From positions 1 to 55,087 of the forward strand of contig JABANP010000352.1 of NCBI GenBank assembly GCA_013115135.1: a stretch of 55,087 nt of DNA, written 5' to 3'. The notes beneath the pieces are model-generated. The model was not told where the DNA came from and made no database searches. It was given only the letters and a program-made list of their open reading frames with translations. Shown piece after piece: positions 12,944-22,898 of the stretch. This stretch comes from Perkinsus olseni. Its lineage: Eukaryota; Perkinsozoa; Perkinsida; Perkinsidae. The translations under genes were made by a program, and so were the position numbers. The first letter of the stretch is position 1; every line of letters starts with the position of its first letter.

Positions 12944-14368
12944 CAATAAATTAAGTCAAGTACCATTACACACACTGGTCGTTATAACCACTCCGTGTTG
13001 AGTTTCCAGTCATCAGTTGCGACTCCGGATACTCCGTATGAGTGTGCATCCGTGAAGGGTTGAATTCAACCCCTTCATGGGCAGAACTCGGAAAGAACAT
13101 CGCAGCTGAGCGGAGGGACGCCTTGGAAGTCGTTCCGGTTATAACTCTGGCCACAAACCTCGGGAATCTACGAAACTTTGGTGTCACATTTTCTATGGTA
13201 TTGAGCCACCTGTCTGGCCCCATAATCACCGCCAAACACTCATTCGTCGCCGGTGGAAACGCTTCCGAAGTCACCCACACCCGTGTAAAATACCCTTTAC
13301 TGATACTCCACAGTAATGCAAACTCCCTAATGGAGAGGATTAGCGACGGTTACCGTAGATTTTCTGTACTGGAGGGCTCCTCGTTTGTGTGATGGCAAAG
13401 CCATTCTCGCATGCTGTACATGTCGAAAATGAAGGCCAGAAGGGTGCTGTCATGGGAGTGTTGAAAGCGGCCATCAACTCCCCCACTCAGCCAGTCCGGG
13501 CCCCTTCACGTGAAGAGAATAGGAAGTATGACGGAAGCCCAGGCGGATATAACAAACGGTAACCCATGGCCCCAATCATACGGAGCGACCACGCGACCAA
13601 TTCACTGCTCCAGTCTCGTGTAGGTTAGAGCGTTGCACTTTTCCGCGGTAAGACGCAGAGAATAAGACGAGAGCCCAGTTTGTGGGGATTGAAGCACCCG
13701 ACCGCCTGCGTCAACTTCTCAGCCTCGTAAGCTATCCAACAGAGCCTTCGAATACTGTACCAATTGCACAGTGAAACGATCGCTCTCTCCGACATAAGTC
13801 TGTTAAGTGTACACTTCCATTGACTTGATCATAAAAAGTCCAACCCCCCGGTCAGAAGCAAACGATGAATACCACCATCAAACGGGGTATCCATCGAGCC
13901 CTTGGGGGAACTTAGATTCGCTTCAGGGAGGCAATGACTGAGCCGCTGGTCCCCTGTAGGTGCGATAACTAGTAACACTGCCGGGCTGTGGGTTCAAGTC
14001 CCCGAGTTGAATTCTACTGGTAGTTCATCAGTTGGGTGTGTATGAGCGTGAGATTACAGTACAAGCCTTCTACGGGCTTTGTGAAGCTTTCAGCGCGGCC
14101 AGAAAATTGAGGATGACGGATGCGAACTCAAGGAAAAGTGATTATGCAACAACTTATTCGACATCAACGGGCAATATCAAAGCAAAGGATGTTAGTTCGG
14201 AACTCGATGCACGTTTGAACAACAGCTGATGGAGCTACTCCAGTGAGATCTGACTATTCGGGCTGATGGTCTCCCAGGATACCAGACCGTGGCGAAATAA
14301 ATGCACTCGAGCTCCTGGAGAAAAGAAGAAGTGTGTGAGATCATACCCTGATGGATGATGGCCCGGTC
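12944..14368. other. Intergenic; possible decayed family-D fragment
   Basis: No clear gene. The minus-strand frame over 12966-13280 contains EAFPPATNECLAVIM, which faintly resembles the conserved C-terminal block of the secreted families in this window (EAFFFKLPTNE, then a YGLML-type strand). It has no ATG and may be chance or a remnant. From 13400 to 14368 nothing was recognised; a tRNA-like T-loop near 13990 does not fold. Confidence 0.25.
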
Positions 14369-15507
14369 TCACACTAACAACCAGTCTTCCTCTTCATTAG
14401 ATCTGAGAGGAAAAGCAAACTTGAGAGGCTATCAGCGAAGCCCTGATGCAGATAAAAACGAATAGTGAACTCACGAAGTTGCTGTCCTCTCCGACGAAGG
14501 ATCCGCTGCTTGGTCCCAGTGGTCTAGCCTGAAATCAGAAAGCAATCTTCGAACAGAGGGACGGGTGGGAGGTTGCTGCTTGCAGCACAGGCCTTACAGA
14601 ACCCATCCATCATCGCCGACTGCCTCCCTGACAAGGAACCGGTTCGATTCACCCCAGCAGCATGTTCACCCACCTGTCTCCTTCCCGTAGAATCATGAAC
14701 TCATCCTTTCGTTTCACAAACAGTACGTACTCGCCGTCCACGGCAATCACGAAAGCTTCTCCGAACCTACTCGTGCTGGGGTCTTGAAAACCCTCGGCCT
14801 CGAGGGGACAGCTCTTCCCTTCCCATGCACCATTGAACTTCACAGTCTCTACCTCTTCATCCAGATACCGGCCCCTCTTTATGTAGTGTAAATCTTTGAT
14901 AGTCCCAGTGAGTGAGGAGGTCCTCTGTGACACCACCTCGACGCTAACCTCTGGCGTGTGACTTGTGAATGTGAATTTAACTCCCGGGGTCTCTCGCTGG
15001 CGGAGGGATGGCACTGACGGCCCTGAGTATCAGCCCTTCGCAGGTTGTCCCCTGGCAGACGTAATTGCCCTCGTATTTGGGCAGGGAAAAGATCGTTTGG
15101 CCCGTTAGCATGAGTAAACCAGGTACACGAACGCAGGCGTCGAGGAGGATAACGACGGCTTGGGAGTACTTGATGCGGCAGGAACCGCTCCTGAACCGCA
15201 GCTCCGTTATATTTCGCTCAACACGAACGCTTCTTTTCCTTGCGAATTTGAAGGGGCCGATTTTGAAGGGAGGCGGTGAGGGCGCGTCAGTGGGTGCATT
15301 GATGATCACAGTCGTCACATCATGTGATATCAAGTGCGTGAGGGTTTGCATTCTCCGTCCACTTTTTCCAGTTGGAACGTAGTCCTCCACGGCGCAAAGG
15401 ACCTTTTTCGCGTTGAAGTCGCTACAGTAGAGTCTCTTGCCACCGATAAGGCGGCATATGAATTGACACAGGAGAAGCAACAGTTGAGGCCGAGCTGCTA
15501 GCATCAT
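14369..15507 (-). CDS. D1: divergent secreted protein related to the A/B/C array
   Basis: Exons (minus strand, 5' to 3') 15507-15019, 14996-14674, 14528-14475 and 14402-14369 join in frame to 299 residues. ATG 15507 opens a signal peptide (MMLAARPQLLLLLCQF). The body carries an N-terminal C-x9-C pair (YCSDFNAKKVLC), as in families B and C, and a C-terminal GEAFVIAVDGEYVLF block matching their EAFFF region. The main exon ends in DR at a gtgggt donor, phase 2, as in family C. The tail is acidic (SNEEEDWLLV) with no PPxY. The first joint needs either a 22-nt intron (15018-14997, GT...AG, phase 0) or a frameshift; with the 22 nt removed, the LRARETPGVKF region lines up with LRGDPPQAEF of family B. 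It lies apart from the array and on the opposite strand, so it may be an older relative. Confidence 0.6.
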
Positions 15508-15866
15508 AAACTTGTGAAAAACAGTCGCATTGGACCGGACTGGAAGGGAGCACTTTGGCCGATTGGTCAACGAAAGCTGTTGTTGTTGCTGACCGGACGG
15601 ACATGGTGCAAGGCACGGCTAAAAGATCTTCCCACCGGAAGCACTGATTAACGAAGTAACGTGAGTGTATCTGAGAAGGGAGTGCGTGCTGAGCTCCTTG
15701 CGATTGCCTCAACTCACTTGCCGGGGCCGACATCAGGGCCCGCCGCGGTGTTGTTGACGAGAGCAACCGCGTGCTTCCGTCCCTCCTCCCTCCCGACTGT
15801 GAAGGATGGGGCTTTGGGCAAGTTGTTGAAGTCTTCGCAGTACCTAAAACTTCGAACTTGATACCG

Positions 15867-16178
15867 TCAGCTTTGAAAAAAACAGAGCCCATCACCATGC
15901 CTAATGAGCATCAGTGGCCAGGCCCACGAGGGAAAAGCACGAATGGTTCACTCACCGTTTGGCCTCGACTCTGTAAGCATCAGCGCCGGGAGTTGGCCTC
16001 CACCAGTAGCCCTTGCAGTTCATATGATAGTTTTCCCTTCTGTCCCCGAGGGAGTAGCAGGGGGATGCCTTCGGACTGTACTGGAAGGTGCTTGTCTCCG
16101 CCGAAGTAGTGCCCAGCGCCGGGGCCCTCGGCGGAAGTATCCTCACCACAAGGGTATCTTAGGTTGAAGCCAGTCACA
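15867..16178 (-). CDS. Unresolved small gene, 3' exons only
   Basis: Two minus-strand exons look coding. About 16149-15956 contains SPCYSLGDRRENYHMNCKG then YWWRPTPGADAYRVEAKR, and ends at a gtgagt donor. 15900-15867 completes the frame (HGDGLCFF) to a TGA. The 34-nt last exon has the same length as the last exon of D1. Several Cys and aromatic residues suggest an extracellular protein. The 5' part, including any signal peptide, was not found; a competing frame (YPCGEDTSAEGPGAGHYF) precedes the first exon. No family was recognised. Confidence 0.3.
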
Positions 16179-17099
16179 CACGCACAACAGAGGATTCCTC
16201 AACCTACGCCTGGGCGTGGTACAGTACTGAGAACCGTCTCGCGTCGTTGAGGAAGCGTGGGAGGCGGGAGTCTCCGAAACTAAATGAAAGGCGGCACTCA
16301 AAGAGCCTTGCCAGGAGCACGCTAGCTCCCTACTTGAACTGTGGACCGGACTTGTTCGTTTGAGAAGCCGCAACCCCAACGGTGACGGGCTTCTCGTACG
16401 AGCCAGGCCCTGGAGTGTCGCAGACCTGCTCATGGCAGTGGAGAGCTACCGAGCGTGGCGGCTTACGATGCCGTGAGAGGTCTCAACGTAGGAAGCTCTG
16501 GAGTGGGCCAGGCGATAAGGCACCTGACGGTGGAGAAGTAGTCTTCCCTTTTCTTGGGATGACTGTTGTCACTTTGAACTTTCCGACGCCATGGCGAGGG
16601 GCTGCAAAACTGTACGAAGGTGATGCTACTAGATGGGAGGGTCGTTGTTGTGGAGCCACTTTACTCAGACTACTGCTGCGAGTCAATGCTGTTCGATCTG
16701 AGGTAGAGCGGGACTGCGGGCCTCGTGATGCTGATGATGGGCTGACCCTTCCGTAGCTGTGCCGAAGACAGGCTGGTCTCGCTGCTGCTCTTCGCAATGA
16801 GGCGTCCATAACTACGAATGGGCATTGCGGACAACTGCTTGGGGATTGGTGAAATTCCCTCGTGAATGCGACGAGGCTTCTATTGTGTTCACATTTACAG
16901 TAGTCTGTCGATTGCGTCCGCCTCGCCGCTATAGCTTCTACGATCGGAACCCTTCCCACTTCATGACAACAAGAAACTCCTCTCAGGTGTAAAGATACCA
17001 GTCGTTGATACGGCCGTAGCACAATAATCAATTACAAAATGATCATCGTCGCATAAAAATAACAACATCAATGATAGCATGCAGTCTCATTCAGTCTCC
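16179..17099. other. No gene resolved
   Basis: Long frames exist on both strands (plus 16382-16756, minus 17031-16483), but neither has a convincing composition, splice pattern or similarity to its neighbours. Upstream exons of the minus-strand gene ending at 15867 may lie here. Nothing else was recognised. Confidence 0.25.
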
Positions 17100-17692
17100 T
17101 CAGCGGCGGGCATCACCCGGGAGACCTCGCAGGACCAGCTCGGAGTGTACCTGCGCCGAGAGTGCCCGAGAAGTGACAGTCAGCAACCGACCGCTTGGTC
17201 GCTTGGGTGAACTTCTCGAGCTCATCCTCGAAGCCTTTCCAATATCTCTCACGATTCTTGATCGTCTTTTCCTCCAACGCCTTCATCGCCTGAGCAAGCC
17301 CAACGTCGGAACACCATCAAGACTCTCGACTCCTCACCTTCTCAGTAGCGTTGGCAAGGTCAGCGTTGATATGCGTCAGCCCCGACTTGGACAGCATCCC
17401 CAGCACCGGACGTCTGATGGGAACAATGCCGCTTGCGACAGCACTAAGAGGGGACGTACAGGATATTGACTCTTCCCTTTCCTTGTTCCAATGCACCGAA
17501 ATCGATGTGGGTTATGGTTCTCCATCTCATGGGGAGATCGACTAACATATCAAGATGCTCTTGGTTGAAGGCTTGCAAGAAGGGGGAGGACGGAGAGGTG
17601 GGGAATCTTATGTATCTGCCAAATGCACGGTGCAACCTAAGATACGGCAAGATAGCTTTCAAGCTCAACCAACCTGAGAAGATTTTTGGCAT
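17100..17692 (-). CDS. Helical protein of unknown function, start uncertain
   Basis: Minus-strand exons to 17460, then 17413-17338, 17289-17188 and 17150-17100 join in frame across GT-AG introns of 46, 48 and 37 nt and end at TGA 17102-17100. The coding part includes NQEHLDMLVDLPMRWRTI, then SKSGLTHINADLANATEK and a charged helical stretch (AMKALEEKTIKNRERYW, FEDELEKFTQATKRS) likely to form a coiled coil. The ATG at 17692 is in frame, but the residues before about 17555 look less coding, so the start may lie in another exon. It follows the CW zinc-finger gene on the same strand by about 90 nt. No family was recognised. Confidence 0.5.
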
Positions 17693-17779
17693 TTTTCAGC
17701 GCATGCAAAAATGTTCGTATAGAAGCCTCGTCGCTTAGGACCTAACGTGTGGAGGTCGCAGGTTCGATGCCCACAGCCG

Positions 17780-20043
17780 TCACTTTATCACCTCCTCCGG
17801 AATAGCCACCCCACAGGCCTTCTCTTCATCATCCAACGGTCCACACGCAATATGCAGCATCGTGAGGGCTCCTTCATCATCGGCACTTAGTCGGGCGAGC
17901 GCTTCATCGACCTCCACTGGGTTCAGGGTTTTGCGCATTTTCCGCGGCGGTGGCGGCTCATACTCTGCCGCAGCGTAGCGCAACCGGGGAGGCGGCTGAC
18001 CTTGACCGACGGCCGCTCCCTGAGGGAACCACAAGTGGACAAGCCGAGATGCCGGTGGGCTGAGTACTTCGGCGACAGCTTGCCCTTGGTCGTCTTTGAG
18101 ACCCGCAAGGGAGCCGCGCCGCGTCGAGGTTGGTTTAGCCTACGGGGAGAACGATATGAGATTCGCCTATGACCTGGGCCTTTCTCACTCCGAATCTGCC
18201 CCGAGGGTTGGAGTGAAGGAGTTCCTGAAAACGGAGGCATGCAACTCAAATCGATCTTCCCAGAGAAGAAATCGGTGAACCCAATTTCTGATTCGCCACA
18301 GCGGTTTCGGTGTTGAGGAACTCACCCGTCGCGCCTCCGCCCAATCGTCAGGCTTATCGCAGGAGCCTTCATAGAGATCAGAGCAGATGAAGGTGTCCTT
18401 GCCCTCGATGGTGGGAAGATCATCTATGTGGACCCTCCTCCATTTTCGGCAGCTCGTGCACTGCGAAGGACAACAGACAAATGCTTCCACAGCATAAATC
18501 CCGTATGGTAGCAAATCTCCACTGAGACTGAGCTAGTTCTACGAAACCGGCAAGTTCGAAGGAGCCGCCCTTGCAGTCTCACCCTGAACCACCCAGCTTC
18601 TCCGCTATTCTTCGCCTTGGTCGTTGGTGCTGGCCGCGGCGCCCCGGCCACGGCCACCTCAGCGCCAACGCCGACCTTCTGACTGACGTTGGATCTCCGC
18701 TTCCGCTTCTTGCCTTCCGATGGCCGACCCTGCTTGCCGGGTTGCTTCGTCCCCTCGAGGGCCACCGGATTCTCAGACTCCCCGCCAGCCGAGCCAGCTG
18801 CGGCACCACCACGCTTCTTAGGGATAGTCACGCGGGCTCTCTGTTTGCCCGGCGCTTGTGTAGTGCTAGTCTCCTCCTCCTCTGCCTCACCATCGGTCAT
18901 TATCGTCAACAACCCGAGCTTCGCTCCGCTAACTTCTCTTTTGCCTTTTGTCTTCTTCGTGTTCGCCGTAGTGTCGGCTCTCTCCGCTGCACCCGGTGGG
19001 ACCCCATCCGCGCCCGCGAAGGGGCTATACTGCGGCTGCCACTGATCAGGTTGTATGCAGCGTGTGTCCTCTAGCATCCCACAGCTGAATTGACCTAGCT
19101 TTTGAGACACCGCCAGGGCCAAGGGGTCGACCAGCCGCATTTTCCCACAAGAATCACAGCGAATGAACCCTCCTGGTCCGGAGCTGGTAAACTCGCCACC
19201 ACACCGCGAAGGGGGTTGTTGAAATAATTCCGCGGGCTCTGCTGTATCGCCACGAATTGACAACGGCGCGTCCTGAAGGTTGCGTAAGGTGGGTCGGGCG
19301 ATGACCATGAGGGACCCATCCTTGCTAGGCAGGACGACTTCATTGGCCATTCGAAGGCAGTGAGACGCTACGTCACTGAGGGACTTTTCGATTCCCGGGA
19401 ACCTGGGAATGGCATGGGGTTCTCTGTAAGGAGGTTACCCTTACCCGACGAAAAGTGTCTGACAGAGCACAGGAGCTGATGTAGTTCCCTGCGAGTTGAG
19501 ACCAACGGTTTCTTCGTAAACTCTAAGCAAGGCCTCCACCTGAGAACAAGACGTTGTGGAGCAGTGGTTGATGACGGCGCAGACCTGGCGGACGTCTGCT
19601 AAACCCTCCCCCAGAGAAGTTAGATTAACCTGGCTTGATGGAAGACCGGTGCGAAGTGCTTCCATCGTCCAACTCTTAACCTAGTTATGAAGACATTCCT
19701 CGGACAACAGCCGCTGAGACTCACCAGCCGAGTCAGATCGTGTTCTCCTAGTCTGATACCGTCGAGGTCGATGATGAGCCTAGGGGACCAGAGAAGAGCG
19801 GCGAGAGACCTGACCGGGGGCATCCAGCTGGGAGGTGGGGGAGGAGCGGTATTCGACATCGTACTCGAAATCAGCGAGGTTTATATTCTCCTCGTCAGTT
19901 GGCCTGATTCTGAAGACTTCCTCCACCCCTTCATTTCTCTGGGGCCCGCCATCGGCGGTGGGCCATCGGCCGGCAGGGAGCTGTGCAGGTTGAACCGGTA
20001 TGACTGGATGCAGGTCAGGCGTGAAGAGTGTCGAAGATGACAT
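17780..20043 (-). CDS. Nuclear protein with two CW-type zinc fingers
   Basis: Six minus-strand exons, 20043-19865, 19779-19725, 19680-19445, 19402-18583, 18460-18326 and 18139-17780, join in frame to 594 residues (introns 85, 44, 42, 122 and 186 nt). CW1 (about residues 236-278) has zinc ligands C-x2-C, then C-x7-C (FIRCDSCGK ... FSCGMLEDTRC). CW2 (about 428-470) has WFR|CTSCRKWRR ... FICSDLYEGSC, with an intron exactly between WFR and the first Cys. CW domains are known readers of methylated histone H3 lysine 4 through two cage tryptophans. CW2 keeps both (W-F-R-C and R-K-W-R), whereas CW1 has Phe and Met there, so only CW2 is likely to bind methyl-lysine. Between them lies a Lys/Arg-rich low-complexity linker (EGKKRKRRS) suiting a nuclear protein. 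The acceptor at 18140 is the least certain joint. Likely a chromatin-associated regulator. Confidence 0.75.
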
Positions 20044-20897
20044 ACTGCATTGACAAGGGTATTCTGTGTTAGGGAGCTGGGGTTGCGAGAAGGATGGTAC
20101 TTAACTGTTGCTACGTCGCACTTCGGCTGCGGACCATCATACGCCTAGAAAGGATCGGCCCGGAAACCGCAAAGTTTGGCGGTAGAAAAGCGATCGCTTC
20201 ACGCCAGGTCGTCGGGTTAGCGTTAAATTCCATCGTCTGCTGGTCTAATGCTACTACTCTCATCAAATTCCTTGGAGCCGACTATGGTCCATTTTTACAT
20301 AACTTCGCGCTCGCCCCCGGACTTCAAAACACTCTTACAAATGGGCTCTTCTTGGTGATAAGGGCAAGGCGATTGAGTGATACCCTTCGCTAGAATACCA
20401 GCACCGATTCAGAGGGTCTCAAATCATTGAAAGGTAAGCGTGGGAGCGAGTACTCCGTAGTGCGACGCCGAGTATGGCGTGGTGTTGCACGAAGTTTGCA
20501 GTAACCGCGCAACTTGATCAATTCCATCTGAACTGCAATCGAATTCCTTCGCCAGGCTTTCTGGTACGCGCACTTGCGGCTCACGACTTGCCTTGGTCAT
20601 TAAAACTAAGAAGACACTTCTACACGTGGTTCAACTGGGCCCCAGAGTCCGGGGCCTATTTCACATGTCCTCCGCTAACCATAGGTAGCCACTCGAGGGC
20701 TTCTACAGAGGTTAGTGGGCTTCACATGGCCTCCCTTGAGTGGCCGTCCAGCAGGGGATCTCTCAACTGAGGGACTCTTGATGAAGTGGGCACTTAACTG
20801 CACACTAAGAGACTGTTTACGTTGGGCTCGTGGCGCAATCGCTTTCATTCCTCGTTACGTCTCGATCCGGGCTCTCCCTTCTTCAGAATTCTGTGAA
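20044..20897. other. Intergenic between the minus-strand genes and the plus-strand array
   Basis: No supported gene. The only long frame (20094-20393) has no recognisable features. The strand switch here puts the CW gene and the array back to back, so promoters of both probably lie in this interval. The sequence just before 20898 resembles the region upstream of other family A copies (agaattctgtgaaatgcg compared with agaattcttcgaaatgcg near 24630). Confidence 0.35.
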
Positions 20898-21152
20898 ATG
20901 CGATCTTGATTCTCCCCATGTACTGGCCTATTCATCGGAGCTCTCCTGCTCCTGACAGTCGGCGCTACCAAGGATGATTATGCCTGTCATATCCCTGATG
21001 ATCCCCAACAACCAATCTCTTGCCTGGTCTCTGCTGTCAAGGAATCAATTGTCTTTGATCGGTCCAACTACCAGGGTCCATATTACTACTCTGAGCATAC
21101 CATGACAACTGACGAGGAGTGCTCCTCGAAGCACTCCCAGGAGTGCTCTTGA
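20898..21152 (+). pseudogene. A1: truncated family A copy
   Basis: A near-identical match to the first 70 or so codons of A4 (signal peptide LLLLTVGATKDDYACHIP, the Cys pair, SEHTMTTDEE) that breaks off at about 21117, after which the sequence is unrelated. Codon 4 is TGA where A4 has a sense codon. There is no C-terminal block and no tail. A fragment left by unequal exchange. Confidence 0.8.
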
Positions 21153-21252
21153 AAATTAGAAGGAGCGAATTGAATATCTGGGTCAGATATTACACCCTCC
21201 TCATACTGCCTGTCCTTGTGATACCCACTTTCAGATCTTCAGGATTCTTGGG

Positions 21253-22146
21253 ATGCGATCAACTCTTTCCCGATGCAGTGGCCTGCTCGTCGGGGCTCTC
21301 CTTCTAACCGTCGGCGCTTCTAAAGACGATTACACCTGTCATTTTCCCGATGACACTCATGAACCAATCTCTTGTCTGGTCTCTGCCGTCCCCGACGAGT
21401 TCACACCCTCTAATATCAGTGCGTCTCGCTTCTACAGTCCTTACCTCTATTCTGAACATACTGTGATCACCGACGAGTACGGTATACAGAGATATAAGAG
21501 CATCAGCTGCGCTCTCACCCTGGTCGGAAGACCGAATAATTTCTTCTTTGCCAGTTGGACTGGACCGTGCGATATTGAGTGGCTCGAGGATGACTATCCC
21601 GTCGCCTTCACCGTTGAGAGCAGCGGCGTATCGATTGAAATGCGAGGACCAGACGGCTGGACCACTATAAACTTTAAAAGAATCGACGTCCAGAAAGTCT
21701 ACGATCCGCCCTTCCCTCGCAACGGCAAGAAGGGGGATGTGGTGGCGAGGTACGTGAATGATGAGCCAGTCGAATGGGAAGCGCGCGTTCTCCTTGGAGC
21801 CAACACGAAATGGTTTTACACAAAACGCAATTTGCATGTGGATTTCTGCCGGGTTGATGGGGCGCAGTTGTGGATTGTCCCGATCGGAGTGCAGGACCTG
21901 GACGGTTTCACCACGACGGTCGGCCCGAACCGTGAGATCCTGATCGGCGGTTCTGAGAAAGGAAAAGCCTTTTTCTTCGAGCATGGCTCTAATACAAGGC
22001 CGGGCAATTACGCTGTGTTTGTGACCATCTCCGACAAGGCCTACATGCTCTTCAACGAAACTGCAAGGTACACCACCATTTATGAGCGGCGAGGGTCTGC
22101 TGATTCAAGTGTCTTTGGTTCTGTCTCTACTTCAAGCATGACGTGA
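21253..22146 (+). CDS. A2: secreted family A protein, no PPxY tail found
   Basis: An intact 297-residue frame from ATG 21253. Signal peptide MRSTLSRCSGLLVGALLLT, then DDYTCHFPDDTHEPISC (C-x11-C), SEHTVITDEYGIQRY, a basic middle and the C-terminal block KGKAFFFEHGSNTRPG with YMLF. It is the most diverged intact family A member: it has extra loop residues, and the end after YMLFNETARY is unlike other copies. A donor-like gtacac follows GCAAG at about 22070, but no downstream exon giving PPxY was found, so the protein may end at the TGA at 22146 with a Ser-rich end (SVSTSSMT). Secreted; molecular function unknown. Confidence 0.7.
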   Translation: MRSTLSRCSGLLVGALLLTVGASKDDYTCHFPDDTHEPISCLVSAVPDEFTPSNISASRFYSPYLYSEHTVITDEYGIQRYKSISCALTLVGRPNNFFFASWTGPCDIEWLEDDYPVAFTVESSGVSIEMRGPDGWTTINFKRIDVQKVYDPPFPRNGKKGDVVARYVNDEPVEWEARVLLGANTKWFYTKRNLHVDFCRVDGAQLWIVPIGVQDLDGFTTTVGPNREILIGGSEKGKAFFFEHGSNTRPGNYAVFVTISDKAYMLFNETARYTTIYERRGSADSSVFGSVSTSSMT

Positions 22147-22429
22147 CCACGTGACCCCACTTCGCCCCCTCATGTTATCTCCCGAATATCGTGTTACTCA
22201 CCTTTGAGAGATATCCTCGCCCACCTAGCAAGGAGAAAAGTTCGGAGGGCAGTTCTCTCAGTTGCGGTCGAGCGCTAATTAGTTCAGCAAAGATATAGCC
22301 TCATTGCCACCACCCTTGGGTAGCAATGTTCTAACAGCTCGCACACAACCTGTAGGAGTAGGCATGGCCTTTCCTTCGAACATCCCATCCATTACCCCAC
22401 AGCATGTTATGTATTGTGTATTGTCGAAG
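22147..22429. other. Spacer 3' of A2
   Basis: No gene recognised. It contains CGCCCACCTAGCAAGGAG at about 22220, which faintly resembles tail-exon sequence of family A, but no splice-consistent reading was found. Confidence 0.25.
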
Positions 22430-22576
22430 ATGTTCTTCCTCTGCTTCGTTCTCGTGTTGATAACTGTTGGGAAGTCGGCTTCACTCCGTCATCCCGAATA
22501 CAATCGAGTCTCCCAGAAGTGTACAATATCGTTTCCTCCCGTATGCGGCGCTGTGTGCCACCATTATTGTTTCTAG
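22430..22576 (+). CDS. Possible small secreted Cys-rich peptide
   Basis: A 48-residue frame from ATG 22430 begins with a good signal peptide (MFFLCFVLVLITVGKSA). The short remainder has four cysteines in its last 20 residues (KC, VCGAVCHHYCF). It sits between A2 and A3 on the same strand. Short frames with this shape can arise by chance; no paralogue is seen in the window. Confidence 0.3.
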   Translation: MFFLCFVLVLITVGKSASLRHPEYNRVSQKCTISFPPVCGAVCHHYCF

Positions 22577-22898
22577 AAGCTGTCTTGTTACCAAGGAAGC
22601 GGGTGATTGACAGAATGACTCAGAAATTAGTTCTGTATGATACATTCTTGAATACCGTTTAGCTTCTCGCTAGTCAGCGATGTTCCTGCACCTTTCAATA
22701 TGTTTTCCTTCCACATATCAAGGTTTGTTGTTTGTGTCCCGGTCCGTGGCCCCCACGTCGCACCGTCACATGAACAATAGCTCTGAACCACTCCTAGGCA
22801 GTAGGACTGTTCTAGCGTTGTTCTAGCGTCATTCAAGACATGCGGATGGACGCGAATCAATCGCGATGCGCACTCTCGATCTTCCAGGCTTTTTCGAA
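22577..22898. other. Spacer before A3
   Basis: Nothing recognised apart from the 30 or so bases before the A3 ATG (ttccaggctttttcgaaatgcg), which resemble the sequences upstream of A1 and A4 and may hold the core promoter or a trans-splice site. Confidence 0.3.

Noticed and set aside
13975..14010. tRNA-like T-loop (gggttcaagtcccc)
   Set aside because: Only three base pairs form around the loop and no acceptor, D or anticodon arm can be folded. The similar T-loop-like strings at about 3980-4010 (minus) and 17755-17775 also fail.
20094..20770. Frames at 20094-20393 and 20474-20770
   Set aside because: No signal peptide, motif, splice pattern or paralogue. Length alone is not evidence at this base composition.
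21304..21984. Long minus-strand frames opposite family genes (for example 21984-21304, 39767-39324, 46775-46176)
   Set aside because: They are mirror frames of conserved plus-strand coding sequence, with no signal peptide or splice logic of their own.
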